Notes: generated by a model from the letters alone, not told the origin. 64,000 nt of DNA from Brevundimonas aurantiaca (GCF_014199955.1 NZ_JACHOQ010000003.1:372001-436000), one strand, 5' to 3'. Positions 27,884-38,834 are shown, counted from the stretch's first letter. Translations and numbers: made by a program.

Positions 27884-29032
27884 CTATTCGGCCGCCTGAA
27901 GCTCCGCCGCCCGCGCCGCCTCCAGCTCGGCGGCCTTCTGTTCCACCAGCTCGACGATATGGTCGATCATGCCCTCATTGGCCTGTTTGTGGGCGATCTT
28001 GCCGTTCAGATAGACCATGCCCGCGCCCTTGCCGCCGCCGGTGAAGCCGATGTCGGTATAGAGGGCCTCGCCCGGGCCGTTCACGACGCAGCCGATGACC
28101 GACAGGCTCATCGGCGTCGAGATATGGGCCAGCTTTTCTTCCAGCAGGCCGACCGTCTCGATGACGTTGAATCCCTGACGCGCGCAGGACGGGCAGGCGA
28201 TGATGTTGACGCCCCGGTGACGCAGGCCCAGCGACTTCAGAATGTCGAAACCGACCTTGATCTCCTCGACCGGATCGGCGGCCAGGGAGACGCGGATGGT
28301 GTCGCCGATCCCCGCCCACAGCATGGAGCCCAGGCCGATGGACGACTTGATCGTCCCTGTGCGCAGCGGCCCCGCCTCGGTCACGCCCAGGTGCAGGGGG
28401 CAGTCGATGGCGTCCGCCAGCTGCTGATAGGCGGCGACGGTCAGGAAGGGGTCGGAGGCCTTCACCGAGATCTTGAACTCGTGGAAGTCGTTGTCCTGCA
28501 GGATGCGGGCGTGGTTCAGGGCGCTCTCGACCATGGCGTCGGGGCAGGGCTCGCCGTACTTCTCGAGCAGCTCCTTCTCCAGAGAACCGGCGTTGACGCC
28601 GATCCGCATGGAGCAGCCGTTGTCGCGGGCGGCCTGGATGACGTCGCGGACCCGATCCGGGCTGCCGATATTGCCCGGATTGATGCGCAGGCAGGCGGCG
28701 CCCGCCTCGGCCGCCTCGATGCCGCGCTTGTAGTGGAAATGGATGTCGGCGACCAAGGGAACCTTGGCCTCGCGGACGATGGTGCGAAACGCTTGGGTCG
28801 ATTCAACGTCGGGGCAGGAGACGCGAACGATGTCGGCGCCGGCCTCTTCCAGCTGACGGATCTGATCGATCGTCGCCGCCGCGTCGGACGTCGGCGTATT
28901 GGTCATCGACTGGACGCTGATCGGGGCGTCGCCGCCGACCAGGACGGAGCCCACGCGGATCTGACGGCTCTTGCGCCGTTCGATATGGCGCCAGGGACGG
29001 ACGTGGCCGAGTTCTGAAGTGTGGTCGCTCAT
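27884..29032 (-). CDS. ispG: 4-hydroxy-3-methylbut-2-enyl-diphosphate synthase
   Basis: The 382-residue protein has the IspG/GcpE fold: N-terminal TIM barrel ([34 protein letters not shown]) and the [4Fe-4S] domain with [11 protein letters not shown], two cysteines two apart, and [10 protein letters not shown] with the third. It converts 2-C-methyl-D-erythritol 2,4-cyclodiphosphate to HMBDP in the MEP pathway of isoprenoid synthesis, using flavodoxin or ferredoxin electrons. Near its 3' end is a tail of Ala/Glu-rich residues. The upstream rodZ-like gene ends 49 bp before its start, so they may be cotranscribed, as in many bacteria. Confidence 0.97.
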   Translation of the reverse strand: MSDHTSELGHVRPWRHIERRKSRQIRVGSVLVGGDAPISVQSMTNTPTSDAAATIDQIRQLEEAGADIVRVSCPDVESTQAFRTIVREAKVPLVADIHFHYKRGIEAAEAGAACLRINPGNIGSPDRVRDVIQAARDNGCSMRIGVNAGSLEKELLEKYGEPCPDAMVESALNHARILQDNDFHEFKISVKASDPFLTVAAYQQLADAIDCPLHLGVTEAGPLRTGTIKSSIGLGSMLWAGIGDTIRVSLAADPVEEIKVGFDILKSLGLRHRGVNIIACPSCARQGFNVIETVGLLEEKLAHISTPMSLSVIGCVVNGPGEALYTDIGFTGGGKGAGMVYLNGKIAHKQANEGMIDHIVELVEQKAAELEAARAAELQAAE

Positions 29033-29081
29033 TTCCGGCCCATATAGGCGCTCTGCGGCTCCGCGACCACCGGCGTAACGG

Positions 29082-30197
29082 TCAGTTCGTCGTTACGCCG
29101 GCGCCGGGATTGGCGACCGTCTCGCCCGTCGGTGCGGCGTCCTGGGTTCGCAGGAGCTGAGCCGAACGCTCGGCCTGAAGCTGGGCCTGACGGCGCGCCT
29201 GCTCCTCCGCCACCTGCCGGGCCGCCTGTTCGGCGCGGCTGTTCAGCTGGGTCAAAGGGGTCAGAAGGGCGGGCAGGACGCCGCTATGCTCGCCGTTCAG
29301 ATAGACGTCAAAGGCGGCTGGATCAGACACGTCGATCGTGGCGCTGACGCCCATGGGGGCACGCCAGGCCTCTCCCGGCGCCATCTGCCGGGCGAACAGG
29401 GCCTGACCCCCGCCCAGCCTGACCACCAGGGCGCCCGCCTTCTTGGCCTGAATGACCACCTGAGAGGCGGTGGCCGGGGCGCCGTAGACGGCGCCGCGCG
29501 GATTGAACGCCTTCTGAACCGGGGCGGCGTCCGCCGCCTGGGCCGCCGCGATCACCGCCGGATCGTTCGGATCGACCCCGGTCAGCTGGGCCTCAAGGCC
29601 GGGCGTGACATAGAGGGCGGGCGTCGTCTGGTCCGGCGGCGCAGCCCTGGGGGCGCCCAGCGCGATCGGGGCGGCCTGGCCGGGCACCTCTCCCAGCCGC
29701 CAGCTTTCCGGCACGGCGGCGATGTCGGACGGGCGGACCTCCTGGTGGATGTTGAGGCGCTGAAACACGTTCCAGCCGATCAGGGCGACGGCCACTATGG
29801 CGACGAGACCGATGATCCGCGGCGAATAGCGTTTGACGTCCTCAAAGGCGATGCCGATCGGCGCCTTCAACGGGGCGGAGGTGTCCGGGCTTTCGCGCTT
29901 GAACCGCTCCACGGCCAGCTGTTCGTCCAGCCCCAGGGCCGCCGCATAGCCCCGCACATAGCCGATGGCGAAGACGCGCGAGGGCAGGGACGACCAGTCG
30001 TTCTGCTCCAGAGCGATCAGGAAGCGGGTATGGACCTTGGTTTCGGCGGAGAGATCGGCCAGGGACTTTCCCGACTGTTCGCGGGCGCGGCGCAGGCCGT
30101 CGCCCAGAGTCGCGGCCTCGGTGATGGAGGGCGCGAGGTCCTTCCAGTCCGGATGAGCCTTGAACTCTTCGGGGGCGTTCCCCGCATCCAGCGCCAT
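29082..30197 (-). CDS. RodZ-like helix-turn-helix membrane protein
   Basis: The 371-residue form begins [18 protein letters not shown]; a HTH_25-type domain lies at about 25-90 ([55 protein letters not shown]), then a transmembrane helix ([18 protein letters not shown]) and a periplasmic DUF4115 domain ([39 protein letters not shown]) with a Gln/Arg-rich tail. RodZ tethers MreB at the inner membrane and sets cell shape. The frame is open to 30329 and a longer start is possible; I took the ATG before the acidic HTH region. It lies just before ispG, the order also seen elsewhere. Confidence 0.82.
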   Translation of the reverse strand: MALDAGNAPEEFKAHPDWKDLAPSITEAATLGDGLRRAREQSGKSLADLSAETKVHTRFLIALEQNDWSSLPSRVFAIGYVRGYAAALGLDEQLAVERFKRESPDTSAPLKAPIGIAFEDVKRYSPRIIGLVAIVAVALIGWNVFQRLNIHQEVRPSDIAAVPESWRLGEVPGQAAPIALGAPRAAPPDQTTPALYVTPGLEAQLTGVDPNDPAVIAAAQAADAAPVQKAFNPRGAVYGAPATASQVVIQAKKAGALVVRLGGGQALFARQMAPGEAWRAPMGVSATIDVSDPAAFDVYLNGEHSGVLPALLTPLTQLNSRAEQAARQVAEEQARRQAQLQAERSAQLLRTQDAAPTGETVANPGAGVTTN

Positions 30198-30381
30198 GAC
30201 GCCTGACCCCACACTCGGAACGACAGAGAGCCGCCCCGTACTCGCAACGGACCCGTCCGGTAGCATGTCTTCGCGACGGGACGCGCCTCTCCCCTTCGGC
30301 GGACCCCATGCGTCCTGTGGATAAACCATATCGTCAGCCCCATCAACGGCGTTTCCCGATTCGGGATGCGCGCGCCAATCC

Positions 30382-32640
30382 TCAGGCGGCGACGTTCAAT
30401 TTCCGGGCCAGGGATTCGATCTCGTTGCGGATCGAACCGGTGGAGAGGTTCAGCAGATTGTTCAGGCCGCGCCGCGCAGCCGTCAGATCGGCCGACAGGA
30501 TCATCCGTTTGACCGGCCCGACCCCGCCCGCAGGCGCCGACAGGCGGGTGAAGCCCAGGGTGATCAGGGCGAAGGCCTCCAGCGGCCGGCCCGCCAGCTC
30601 GCCGCAGATCGAGACCGGGGTGCCGGTGTCGGCGCAGGCCTTCTGGATGGTCTGGAGCGCGCGCAGGGTCGGCGGCGACAGAGGGTCGTAGCGGTCCGAC
30701 ACCAGGGGATTGGTCCGGTCGGCGGCGTACATGTACTGGAACAGGTCGTTGGTCCCGATCGAGACGAAGTCGGTCAGGGGCAGAAGCGCGTCCAAATGCC
30801 ACAGCAGGGACGGGCATTCGACCATGGCGCCGACGCGCAACAGGGCGGGCAGGGCGCGGCCGCGCCGCCGGGCCCAGGCGCATTCGACGTCGACCAGTTC
30901 GCGCGCGGCCCGGAACTCGTCCACCGTCGCGATCATCGGGAACATGACGCGCAGTTCGCGGCCCGCCGCCGCCGTCAGCAGGGCCCGAAGTTGCATTCGC
31001 AGCAGGGACGGCCGGTCCAGGCCCAGGCGGATGGCGCGTCGGCCCAGGGCGGGGTTTTCCTCCCGCTCCGCCTCCAGATAGGGCAGGACCTTGTCGCCGC
31101 CGATGTCCAGGGTGCGGAAGGTGACGGGCCGGTCGCCGGCGGCGTCCAGCACCAGCTTGTAAAGGGCGGTCTGGGCGTCCAGCCGGGGCAGTTCGTCCGA
31201 GACCATGAACTGGAATTCAGTGCGGAACAGGCCGATGCCTTCCGCCCCCGTCTCGTTCAGATTCTCCAGATCCACCGCCAGGCCGGCGTTGGTCAAAAGG
31301 CTGATCCGCTGGCCGTCCAGGGTCACGGCGGGGGTGTCGCGCAGCTGGGCGAACTGGGCCCGGCGCTGGTCACGTACAGCCATTCGCGACTGGACGGCCT
31401 CGATCATGTCGGGGCGAGGGCGCAGATAGGCCTCGCCGGTCTCGCCGTCGGCGATGACCATATCGCCTTCCGACAGCCGGTCGCGCAGTCCCATCAGACG
31501 ACCGACGCAGGGAATCTGCAGCGCGCGGGCCACGATGGCGGCGTGGCTGGCCGTCGATCCCTCTTCGAGCAGCAGGCCCTTCAGCTTGTCGCGCGGATAT
31601 TCCAGCAGATCAGCCGGACCCAGGTTGCGCGCCACCACTATGGCGTCGTCGGGCAGTTCGCGCTCGCCGGGCTTGTCGCCCGCCAGCACCCGCAGCAGCC
31701 GGTTGGCCAGGTCTTCGAAGTCGTGCAGCCGCTCGCGGATATAGGGGTCGCGCGCCTGGGCGAAGCGGGCGCGGTGTTCGTTCCTGACTCGGTCCACCGC
31801 CGCCTCTGCGGTCAGGCCGTTCCTCACCGCCTCTTCCAGCGACCGGTTCCAGCCCCGATCGTCGGCGAACATCCGATAGGTCTCCAGCACCTCGAACGAG
31901 GGACCGGCCAAGCCCTGACCCTTGTCCAGCATGGCGTCCAGACCGGTCTTCAGCGAGGCCAGGGCCAGCTTCAGGCGGGCCTCCTCCAGACCGGGGTCCT
32001 CCGCCAGCAGTTTTTCCGGCGGCAGGGGCGCCTCGTGCAGCACCACATGGCCGAACGCCAGGCCGTCGCCGAACTTCTGGCCTTTCAGCCGTTCCGGCCG
32101 ATGCGGCGCCAGTTCGACGTCGCGCAGCTCCTCCTGGTCCAGCAGTTCGCCCGAGGAGACGGTTTCGGCCAGGACCATGGCTATGGTCTGGATGTCCTCG
32201 ACCTCGTCCTCGTCATAGCGCCGCTCGGTGCGGTTCTGCACCACCAGCACGCCAATGGCGCGGCCGCCGCGCAGCAGCGGGGCGCCGAGGAAGGCGTGAT
32301 AGGGGTCTTCGCCCGTTTCCGGACGATAGGAGAAGGCCGGATGCGACGGGGCGTCCGACAGACTGATCGGCTGGGCGGTCCGCGCCACTTCGCCGACCAG
32401 ACCCTCGCCTGGGCGCAGACGGGTGTTGTGGACGGCGCCGGGGTTCAGACCTTCGGTCGCGAAAAGCTCCAGCTCGCCCGAGGCCCGGCGCAGATAGATG
32501 GAGCAGACCTCGGCGACCATCGACCGGGCGATGATCTGCACCACCATGTTCAGGCGGTCCTGAGCCGGGGTCGCGCCCGCGCCCGCCCCGCCCAGAGCCT
32601 CGCGGATCTGGCGCAGGAGGTTGCGTGGTCCCCTGGTCAT
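30382..32640 (-). CDS. ptsP: phosphoenolpyruvate-protein phosphotransferase of the nitrogen PTS (EI-Ntr)
   Basis: The 752-residue protein has an N-terminal GAF domain (about 20-165), the HPr-binding helical domain, the swivelling phosphohistidine domain (STASHAAIVARALQIPC, active His) and the PEP-binding barrel with FRTEFQFM, TFRTLDIGGDKVLPY and the catalytic Cys region VSICGELAGRP. It phosphorylates NPr with phosphoenolpyruvate in the PTS-Ntr, which links nitrogen and potassium status to metabolism; in Caulobacter it senses glutamine through GAF. The start at MTRGPRNLLRQIREALG is the second Met of the frame. It follows lysC by 61 bp. Confidence 0.95.
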   Translation of the reverse strand: MTRGPRNLLRQIREALGGAGAGATPAQDRLNMVVQIIARSMVAEVCSIYLRRASGELELFATEGLNPGAVHNTRLRPGEGLVGEVARTAQPISLSDAPSHPAFSYRPETGEDPYHAFLGAPLLRGGRAIGVLVVQNRTERRYDEDEVEDIQTIAMVLAETVSSGELLDQEELRDVELAPHRPERLKGQKFGDGLAFGHVVLHEAPLPPEKLLAEDPGLEEARLKLALASLKTGLDAMLDKGQGLAGPSFEVLETYRMFADDRGWNRSLEEAVRNGLTAEAAVDRVRNEHRARFAQARDPYIRERLHDFEDLANRLLRVLAGDKPGERELPDDAIVVARNLGPADLLEYPRDKLKGLLLEEGSTASHAAIVARALQIPCVGRLMGLRDRLSEGDMVIADGETGEAYLRPRPDMIEAVQSRMAVRDQRRAQFAQLRDTPAVTLDGQRISLLTNAGLAVDLENLNETGAEGIGLFRTEFQFMVSDELPRLDAQTALYKLVLDAAGDRPVTFRTLDIGGDKVLPYLEAEREENPALGRRAIRLGLDRPSLLRMQLRALLTAAAGRELRVMFPMIATVDEFRAARELVDVECAWARRRGRALPALLRVGAMVECPSLLWHLDALLPLTDFVSIGTNDLFQYMYAADRTNPLVSDRYDPLSPPTLRALQTIQKACADTGTPVSICGELAGRPLEAFALITLGFTRLSAPAGGVGPVKRMILSADLTAARRGLNNLLNLSTGSIRNEIESLARKLNVAA

Positions 32641-32701
32641 CGCGCCGCCTGCCGGCATCATGGCTCCCGCGCCTCGGCGCCGCAGCGCCCGTTCAAATCA
32701 C

Positions 32702-33976
32702 CTATACAGCGTCCAGGCCGTAAGCCGAATGGAGGGCGCGCACGGCCAGTTCGGCATAGGCGGCGTCGATCAGCACGCTGATCTTGATCTCCGACGTCGA
32801 AATGGCCTGAAACTTGACCCCCTTGTCGGCCAGGGCCTTGAACATGGTCTGGGCCACGCCGGCGTGGCTGCGCATGCCGACCCCGACGACGGAGACCTTG
32901 GCCACGTCCTCATCGACACGGATCTCCTCGAAGGCCAGGTCGGCCTGGGCCGCCTTCATGATGTCGGCGGCGCGCACGGCGTCGCGGCGGCCGGTCGTGA
33001 AGGTCAGGTTCACCGTATTGGCGGTGCGGGCCTGGCTCTGGACGATCATGTCCACATTGACGTTGGCCTCGGCCAGACGGGTGAAGACGTCTGCGGGGGC
33101 GTCCACCCGGTCGGACAGGCCCAAAAGGGTGATGCGGGCCTCGTCACGGCTCATGGTCACGCCGGACACGATGCGTTTTTCCACGATCTCCTCCTCGTCG
33201 CAGATCAGGGTTCCGCCCTTGTCGGGCATTTGGCCGGACTCGTCCGGTTCGATGAAGCTGGACAGAACCCGCACAGGCACCTGTTTGGCCATGGCGAGTT
33301 CGACCGATCGGGTTTGCAGCACCTTGGCCCCCAGGGAGGCCATTTCCAGCATCTCCTCGAAGGAGACCTTGTTCAGACGCCGCGCGCGGCTCTCGATGCG
33401 GGGATCGGTCGTATAGACCCCGTCCACGTCGGTGTAGATGTCGCAGGGGCAGGACAGGGCGGCCGCCACGGCGACGGCCGAGGTGTCCGATCCGCCCCGG
33501 CCCAGGGTGGTGATCTTGCCGTCGGGGGTCACGCCCTGGAAGCCGGGCACGACGGCGATTTCGCCCGCATCGACGGCGGCGCCCAGCTTCTCGCCGGGGA
33601 TGTCGACGATCCGGGCGCGGCCGTGGGCGTCGTCGGTGACGATCGGCACCTGCCAGCCCATCCAGGACCGGGCGTTCAGACCCATGTTGCGCAGCGTCAT
33701 GGCCAGGAGGCCGGACGTCACCTGTTCGCCCGAGGCCACCACCACATCATATTCGTCGTCGCTGAGCGGCAGGCCGGCGGCGGCCGGGCCGGCGCCGTCG
33801 GTCCAGGCGACCAGCTCGTTCGTCTTGCCGGCCATGGCCGAGACGACGACAGCCACCTTCTTGCCCGAGGCGGCCTCTGCGGCGACGATCCGCGCCGCGC
33901 GACGAATGCGTTCGAGGTCCCCCATGGAGGTGCCGCCGAACTTCATCACCAGTCGTGTGGTTTCGGGCCGCGTCAT
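32702..33976 (-). CDS. lysC: aspartate kinase
   Basis: The 424-residue enzyme has the kinase start [20 protein letters not shown], the substrate region [20 protein letters not shown] and [16 protein letters not shown], and two C-terminal ACT domains that bind the feedback lysine or threonine. It makes L-aspartyl-4-phosphate, the first step to lysine, methionine, threonine and meso-diaminopimelate. The adjacency to ptsP, seen in other alphaproteobacteria, is conserved. Only 56 bp separate its start from the divergent ubiG, so the two promoters overlap. Confidence 0.97.
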   Translation of the reverse strand: MTRPETTRLVMKFGGTSMGDLERIRRAARIVAAEAASGKKVAVVVSAMAGKTNELVAWTDGAGPAAAGLPLSDDEYDVVVASGEQVTSGLLAMTLRNMGLNARSWMGWQVPIVTDDAHGRARIVDIPGEKLGAAVDAGEIAVVPGFQGVTPDGKITTLGRGGSDTSAVAVAAALSCPCDIYTDVDGVYTTDPRIESRARRLNKVSFEEMLEMASLGAKVLQTRSVELAMAKQVPVRVLSSFIEPDESGQMPDKGGTLICDEEEIVEKRIVSGVTMSRDEARITLLGLSDRVDAPADVFTRLAEANVNVDMIVQSQARTANTVNLTFTTGRRDAVRAADIMKAAQADLAFEEIRVDEDVAKVSVVGVGMRSHAGVAQTMFKALADKGVKFQAISTSEIKISVLIDAAYAELAVRALHSAYGLDAV

Positions 33977-34032
33977 CGTGGCGTTCCGCCCCCTGCTTGC
34001 GTGAAAGGGCGCGAAGGTCCATCCCTCGCGTC

Positions 34033-34848
34033 ATGACCGCTTCTAGCGACGCCGCACCGTCTCGCCTACCCCGCGAAGGGCATGGTTTTTCGCAAAATTC
34101 GCCCGAAGGCGCATTCGGCGCATCGATTGACCCGGCCGACGTCGCCCGCTTCTCGGCCCAGGCGGCCGAATGGTGGGATGCGCACGGGCCGTTCGCACCT
34201 CTGCATCGGTTCAATCCCGCGCGGTTGAAGCTGATCCGCGAGCAACTGTGCGCCCGGCTGGGCCGGGATTCGCGAGCGCGCCGCCCGTTCGAGGGTCTGG
34301 CCCTGCTGGACGTCGGCTGCGGCGGCGGGCTGATCGCCGAGCCGATGCGGCGGATGGGCTTCACCGTCACCGCCATCGACGCCTCGACCGAGAACATCGG
34401 CACGGCGCGCGCCCATGCCGAGATGGTCGGGCTGGACATCGCCTATCGCCCGGCGACCGTCGAACAGATGGAGGCGGAAGGGGCGGGGCCGTTCGATGTG
34501 GTCCTGACCATGGAGGTGATCGAACATGTCGCCGATCCGGAAGGCTTCGTGCGCGCCTGTTCGCGCCTGGTCCGGCCGGGCGGGGTGATGATGGTCGCCA
34601 CCCTGAACCGCACCCTGAAGTCCCTGGCGCTCGGCAAGGTGGCGGCGGAATATGTGCTGCGCTGGGTGCCGGCGGGGACGCACGACTGGCGCCAGTTCCT
34701 GAAGCCCGAGGAGATTCGGGAAATGCTGGCGGCGGAGCCGGTGACGGTCGAGGGCCCCTACGGCCTGAACTATGACCCGCTGACGGATCGCTGGAGCCAG
34801 AGCGACGACGCGGGGATCAACTATATGATGGTGGCCACGCGGGCCTGA
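34033..34848 (+). CDS. ubiG: 2-polyprenyl-6-hydroxyphenol methylase / 3-demethylubiquinol O-methyltransferase
   Basis: The 271-residue class I methyltransferase has the AdoMet motif [20 protein letters not shown], with [20 protein letters not shown] following, [19 protein letters not shown] and the UbiG-typical [20 protein letters not shown] and GLNYDP region. It carries out the two O-methylations of ubiquinone biosynthesis. The first ~20 residues are a poorly conserved tail. It is divergent from lysC and ends at a bidirectional terminator shared with the convergent OPT gene. Confidence 0.96.
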   Translation: MTASSDAAPSRLPREGHGFSQNSPEGAFGASIDPADVARFSAQAAEWWDAHGPFAPLHRFNPARLKLIREQLCARLGRDSRARRPFEGLALLDVGCGGGLIAEPMRRMGFTVTAIDASTENIGTARAHAEMVGLDIAYRPATVEQMEAEGAGPFDVVLTMEVIEHVADPEGFVRACSRLVRPGGVMMVATLNRTLKSLALGKVAAEYVLRWVPAGTHDWRQFLKPEEIREMLAAEPVTVEGPYGLNYDPLTDRWSQSDDAGINYMMVATRA

Positions 34849-34853
34849 AACGC

Positions 34854-34887
34854 GAAAGGCCGCCCCGAAGGGCGGCCTTTCCTTTTT
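34854..34887. terminator. bidirectional terminator between ubiG and the OPT transporter gene
   Basis: GAAAGGCCGCCC pairs with GGGCGGCCTTTC around a CGAA tetraloop, with CTTTTT on the plus side. It sits between two convergent stops and can serve either strand, though the plus-strand T tract is stronger. Confidence 0.88.
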
Positions 34888-34898
34888 GGGCCGAAGCC

Positions 34899-36959
34899 TC
34901 ACACCTTCGAAGCGCGGCTGCGGGTCCAGGCGTAGAGGCCGATCACGGCGACGGCGAAGCCGACGATCCCCGCCGGCATGGCCGGCCAGGTCGAACCCTC
35001 GGGCAGCATGGCGAACGGCGCGTCGTCGCGGGTGGCGACGATGACCCCGGCGGTGAAGACGCCGAACAGGCTTTCGCCCACGATCAGGCCCGAGGCCAGC
35101 AGCACGCCCATGCGGCGCGCCACATCGGCGTAACGGGTGCTGGAGACCGCCTTGTCGTAGATCCAGCCGCAGACGGCGCCGATGACCAGCATGGTGGTGA
35201 CGGCGGCCGGCAGATAGAAGCCGATGCCGACGGCCAGGGGCGGCAGCTTGATCTTCTTGCCGGTCGCCTTCTCCAGCACGGCGTCCAGGATGATGATGAC
35301 CACGCCGATCACCGCGCCCAGGCCGATCAGGTCCCAGCGCAGGTCGCCGCCGATGACGCCGCGCGCCAGGGCCGAGATCAGGGTGGCCTGAGGCGCCGCC
35401 AGGGTCTTGGCCCCCTCGACGATGGCGGGCGGGCCGCCCTCGAAGCCGAAGGCCTGGTTCAGAAGGTTCAGGATCAACGGAATGACCAGGGCGCCGGCGC
35501 CGACGCCGACGATCAGGGCGACCTGCTGGCGCCAGGGCGTGGCCTCGACCAGCTGGCCGGTCTTCAGATCCTGGAGATTGTCATTGGCGATGACGGCGAC
35601 GGCGAAGACCACGGCGGTCACGATCAGGGCGAAGGCGATGATGGACGGATCGGCGGGCACGCCCGCGATCGCCATCACGCCCAGCATCAGCAGGGAGGCG
35701 ATCACGACGGCCAGTATGCCGACGCCCGAGACCGGGCTGTTCGAGGAGCCGATCAGGCCGGCCATGTATCCGCAGATGGCGGCCACGGCGAAACCGATCA
35801 GGACGACATAGACCAGGCCGCCGATCACCAGCAGGGGCGTCGATCCGGCCAGGGCCGGGGCGGTCTGGGCGAACCAGGCCAGAAGGCCGGCGATGCCGAT
35901 CAGACAGACGAGCGAGATACCGCCCACCAGCTTGATCGGCAGATCCTGTTCGGTCAGTTCCAGCGCCTCGCCGTGATTGCGGCGGGCGTTGGCGGCCAAG
36001 GCCGAGGTCAGGCCGCCGACCAGGGGACCGGCCAGCTTGATCAAGGTCCAGATGGCGGCCACGCCGATGACGCCGGCGCCCATGAAGCGGACTTCGCGGC
36101 TCCAGACCCGTCCGGCCAGCTCCTCGGCGCCCGTCCCGGCGGGCAGGGTGGAGGCGATGGAGGGGATGCCGTGCGCCGTCAGCCAGGCCACGGTGTCGGG
36201 GCTGGTCAGGATCGGCACGGCGATGGCCCAGGCCAGGATCAGGCCGAACAGCTGGGCCAGGCCGACCGTCAGGCCGATCAGGTGGCCGGCGCCCAGAAGG
36301 GCGAACTGCATGCCGAAGCCCATGCCGGTGGCCCCGCCGCCCAGGGCGGCCGGAAGCTTGAAGAACTTGGCGGCCTCGCCGGCGAAGACGCGGCCCGCGA
36401 CCAGCAGGGCGTAGCCGGCCGAGACGACGGCGCCGGCGACCACGATCCACAGGCCGGACTTGTTCTCGCGCACCGCGCTCTCGGTCTGTTCGGCTCCGCG
36501 CGAGCCGACCTTCAGCACCTCGGCGGCGGCGACGCCTTCCGGATAGGGCAGGCCGCCGCCCGTCACCAGGGCGCGGCGCAGCGGGATGGAGAAGGTCACC
36601 CCCAGGACGCCGCCCAGGATGCAGATGGCCACCGACTGCCAGAAGGGAAACTCCAGCCACCAGCCGATCATCACCAGGCCCGGCAGGACGAAGATGATCG
36701 AGCTCATGGCCCCGCCGACCGAGGCCACGGTCTGGACCGTCATATTCTCCCAGATGGTCGAGGTCTTGAAGGCCCGCAGCACGGCCATGGAGATGACCGC
36801 CGCCGGAATGGCCGAGGCGAAGGTCAGGCCGACCAGAAGGCCCAGATAGGTGTTGGCGGCGGTGAAGATCACCGCCAGCAGGCAGCCCAGCACAAGGGCG
36901 CGAAGGGTCAGTTCAAGCCGGCCCTTTCGGGTTTGGGGCGCAGCGACGGCGTCAGTCAT
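34899..36959 (-). CDS. OPT-family oligopeptide/metal-chelate transporter
   Basis: The 686-residue protein has about 14-16 predicted transmembrane helices. The N-terminus reads LTLRALVLGCLLAVIFTAAN and NTYLGLLVGLTFASAIPAAV, followed by TGGGLPYPEGVAAAEVLK; these are typical of OPT transporters of the YSL or prokaryotic group. Substrates may be oligopeptides or metal chelates. The start is placed at MTDAVAAPQTRKG; a longer frame exists but runs upstream of the likely promoter. Its stop lies near the ubiG terminator. Upstream in the same orientation is a PAP2 phosphatase, 78 bp away. Confidence 0.9.
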   Translation of the reverse strand: MTDAVAAPQTRKGRLELTLRALVLGCLLAVIFTAANTYLGLLVGLTFASAIPAAVISMAVLRAFKTSTIWENMTVQTVASVGGAMSSIIFVLPGLVMIGWWLEFPFWQSVAICILGGVLGVTFSIPLRRALVTGGGLPYPEGVAAAEVLKVGSRGAEQTESAVRENKSGLWIVVAGAVVSAGYALLVAGRVFAGEAAKFFKLPAALGGGATGMGFGMQFALLGAGHLIGLTVGLAQLFGLILAWAIAVPILTSPDTVAWLTAHGIPSIASTLPAGTGAEELAGRVWSREVRFMGAGVIGVAAIWTLIKLAGPLVGGLTSALAANARRNHGEALELTEQDLPIKLVGGISLVCLIGIAGLLAWFAQTAPALAGSTPLLVIGGLVYVVLIGFAVAAICGYMAGLIGSSNSPVSGVGILAVVIASLLMLGVMAIAGVPADPSIIAFALIVTAVVFAVAVIANDNLQDLKTGQLVEATPWRQQVALIVGVGAGALVIPLILNLLNQAFGFEGGPPAIVEGAKTLAAPQATLISALARGVIGGDLRWDLIGLGAVIGVVIIILDAVLEKATGKKIKLPPLAVGIGFYLPAAVTTMLVIGAVCGWIYDKAVSSTRYADVARRMGVLLASGLIVGESLFGVFTAGVIVATRDDAPFAMLPEGSTWPAMPAGIVGFAVAVIGLYAWTRSRASKV

Positions 36960-37037
36960 GAAGATCGGTTCCCACGTTCGACCGGGACGTAAGCCCATAA
37001 CGGCCCCTGCGGCAACTGGTCACGCTCAGCGGACTCC

Positions 37038-37898
37038 TCAGGCGGGTAGGGGCCGGCTCCAGCGAAGGCGCCGGCGCGCCCGCCGAACCAGGCCCGGGGC
37101 GGCCGCCGTCACCCGATAGACCCCCGCCATGACCAGGGCCGTCAGGGCCCAGGACAGCAGGATGTCGGACAGGAAATGCCCGCCGAAGGCCAGCCGGTTC
37201 ATCGACAGGGCCAAGGCGTAGACGAGCCCCAGCGGCAGGACCGCCGGTCGCCACCGCGCCGGAGTGACCACCAGCAGGACGCCCACCATCCAGGCGGCGC
37301 TGGAGCCCTCGCCGGAGACGAAGGAGCAGTTGGACTGGCAGGCGTCGCTGATCACCCAGGCCGGGGTAAAGGCCGCGTCGCCGCCGAACTGGTCGATCTG
37401 GACCGGGCGAGCGCGCCCCCAAAGGCTCTTGAACAGCAGATTGACGACCAGCCCCGGTCCGAGGGCCAGGGCCGCGACGGCGAACATCGCCCGCCGCGCT
37501 GCGGCGCCGACGGAACGCCCGCGCAGGGCCCGCCAGATCAGGCGGCCGATCACCCCCAGCAGCAGGAGGGCCAGGACCAGGGTGGAACTCTTGCGCAAGG
37601 CCTTGAGCACGGGATCGCCCGCCAGGAAGAAGCCGGCCTCAGGTCGGTAGAAGAAGCGGCTCACGGCGATGTCCACGCCTGGAAAGACCAGAAAATAGGC
37701 GCTGATCGCCAGGACGGCCGCCGCAGCCAGAACAGCTGCGTCGTCGCGCGTGAGGCGAAGGCGAGCGCTCAAGTCCGTCCAGGACGAGAGGCGCAGACGC
37801 GGCGCGGGCGTGATGACGGACTGAGACACATTCCCCCCGGATTGGTCTGGAGACGCCAATGCCAGAGTGCGGTGTCGTTCCCGCGTCATTACGAACAA
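37038..37898 (-). CDS. PAP2-family lipid phosphatase (variant SGE motif)
   Basis: The 286-residue protein has five to six transmembrane helices and the three PAP2 motifs: K-x6-RP in FKSLWGRARP, a second motif CSFVSGEGSSAAW where the usual PSGH histidine is Glu, and R-x5-H-x3-D in NRLAFGGHFLSD. Such enzymes remove phosphates from membrane lipids; the periplasmic lipid A phosphatase or undecaprenyl-diphosphate phosphatase class is plausible, but the substrate is unproven. The start is uncertain: ATGs at 37898 and 37889 are close together. It is divergent from mutM, with 72 bp between start codons. Confidence 0.8.
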   Translation of the reverse strand: MFVMTRERHRTLALASPDQSGGNVSQSVITPAPRLRLSSWTDLSARLRLTRDDAAVLAAAAVLAISAYFLVFPGVDIAVSRFFYRPEAGFFLAGDPVLKALRKSSTLVLALLLLGVIGRLIWRALRGRSVGAAARRAMFAVAALALGPGLVVNLLFKSLWGRARPVQIDQFGGDAAFTPAWVISDACQSNCSFVSGEGSSAAWMVGVLLVVTPARWRPAVLPLGLVYALALSMNRLAFGGHFLSDILLSWALTALVMAGVYRVTAAAPGLVRRARRRLRWSRPLPA

Positions 37899-37970
37899 TG
37901 TTTTCCAAACATCGGGGCGAGCACGGACGATCGACTTGGCCTAGGTTCCAAGACCGGCTAGGAGCGCCCC

Positions 37971-38834
37971 ATGCCTGAACTTCCCGAGGTCGAAACCGTC
38001 CGGCGCGGCCTGACGCCGGTGCTGGCGGGCGCGCGTCTGTCGCGGGTGCGGATCAACCGGCCCGACCTGCGCTTTCCGTTCCCGGAAGGCTTCGTTGAGC
38101 GGCTGGAGGGGGCGACGGTCGAACGCGTGGACCGGCGAGCCAAATATCTGCTTCTGCCCCTGTCCACCGGCGAGACCTGGATCACCCATCTCGGCATGAC
38201 CGGCCGTTTCACCCTGGACGGCGCCCAGCTGGGCGAGTTCGAGGAGGCGGCGCCCATCGCGGGCAAGCACGAGCATTTCAGCGGCTGCGCCGTGCGCGAC
38301 GGCGCCGCGACCCGGATCGGCTATGCCGACGCGCGCCGGTTCGGCTTCATGGGCCTGATCCCCACCGCCCAGGTCGAGGCCCATCCCTGGTTCGCCGGCC
38401 TGGGTCCCGAGCCGCTGGGCAATGGCTTTTCCGGCGCCCATCTGGCCGAGGCCTTCGCGGGCAAGACGCAGAACATCAAGGTCTCCCTGCTGGACCAGAG
38501 GATCGTCGCCGGCCTGGGCAACATCTATGTCTGCGAGGCCCTGTACCGGGCCCGGATCTCGCCCCTGGTGGCGGCCGGATCGCTGTCGAAGGCGCGGCTG
38601 GAGACCCTGGCCTCGGTGGTCCGCGACGTGCTGAACGACGCCATCGCCGCCGGGGGATCGACCCTGAAAGACTTCGCCAACGCCGAGGGCGGCCAAGGCT
38701 ATTTCCAGCATCGGTTCGACGTTTACGGCCGCGAGGGCGAACCCTGTCGGGGCGAGGGCTGCGCGGGGACGGTCGCCCGGATCGTCCAGGGCGGACGCTC
38801 CACCTTCTACTGCCCCTCATGCCAGAAGCGCTGA
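37971..38834 (+). CDS. mutM: formamidopyrimidine-DNA glycosylase
   Basis: The 287-residue protein begins with the catalytic [14 protein letters not shown], in which Pro2 after Met removal is the Schiff-base nucleophile and Glu is the acid. It has the H2TH domain ([20 protein letters not shown]) and a C-terminal zinc finger with Cys pairs CRGEGCAG and CPSC. It excises 8-oxoguanine and other oxidised purines and nicks the abasic site. Length and motifs are normal. In many alphaproteobacteria the next genes are an enoyl-CoA hydratase, rpsT and dnaA; only the first is here. Confidence 0.97.
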   Translation: MPELPEVETVRRGLTPVLAGARLSRVRINRPDLRFPFPEGFVERLEGATVERVDRRAKYLLLPLSTGETWITHLGMTGRFTLDGAQLGEFEEAAPIAGKHEHFSGCAVRDGAATRIGYADARRFGFMGLIPTAQVEAHPWFAGLGPEPLGNGFSGAHLAEAFAGKTQNIKVSLLDQRIVAGLGNIYVCEALYRARISPLVAAGSLSKARLETLASVVRDVLNDAIAAGGSTLKDFANAEGGQGYFQHRFDVYGREGEPCRGEGCAGTVARIVQGGRSTFYCPSCQKR

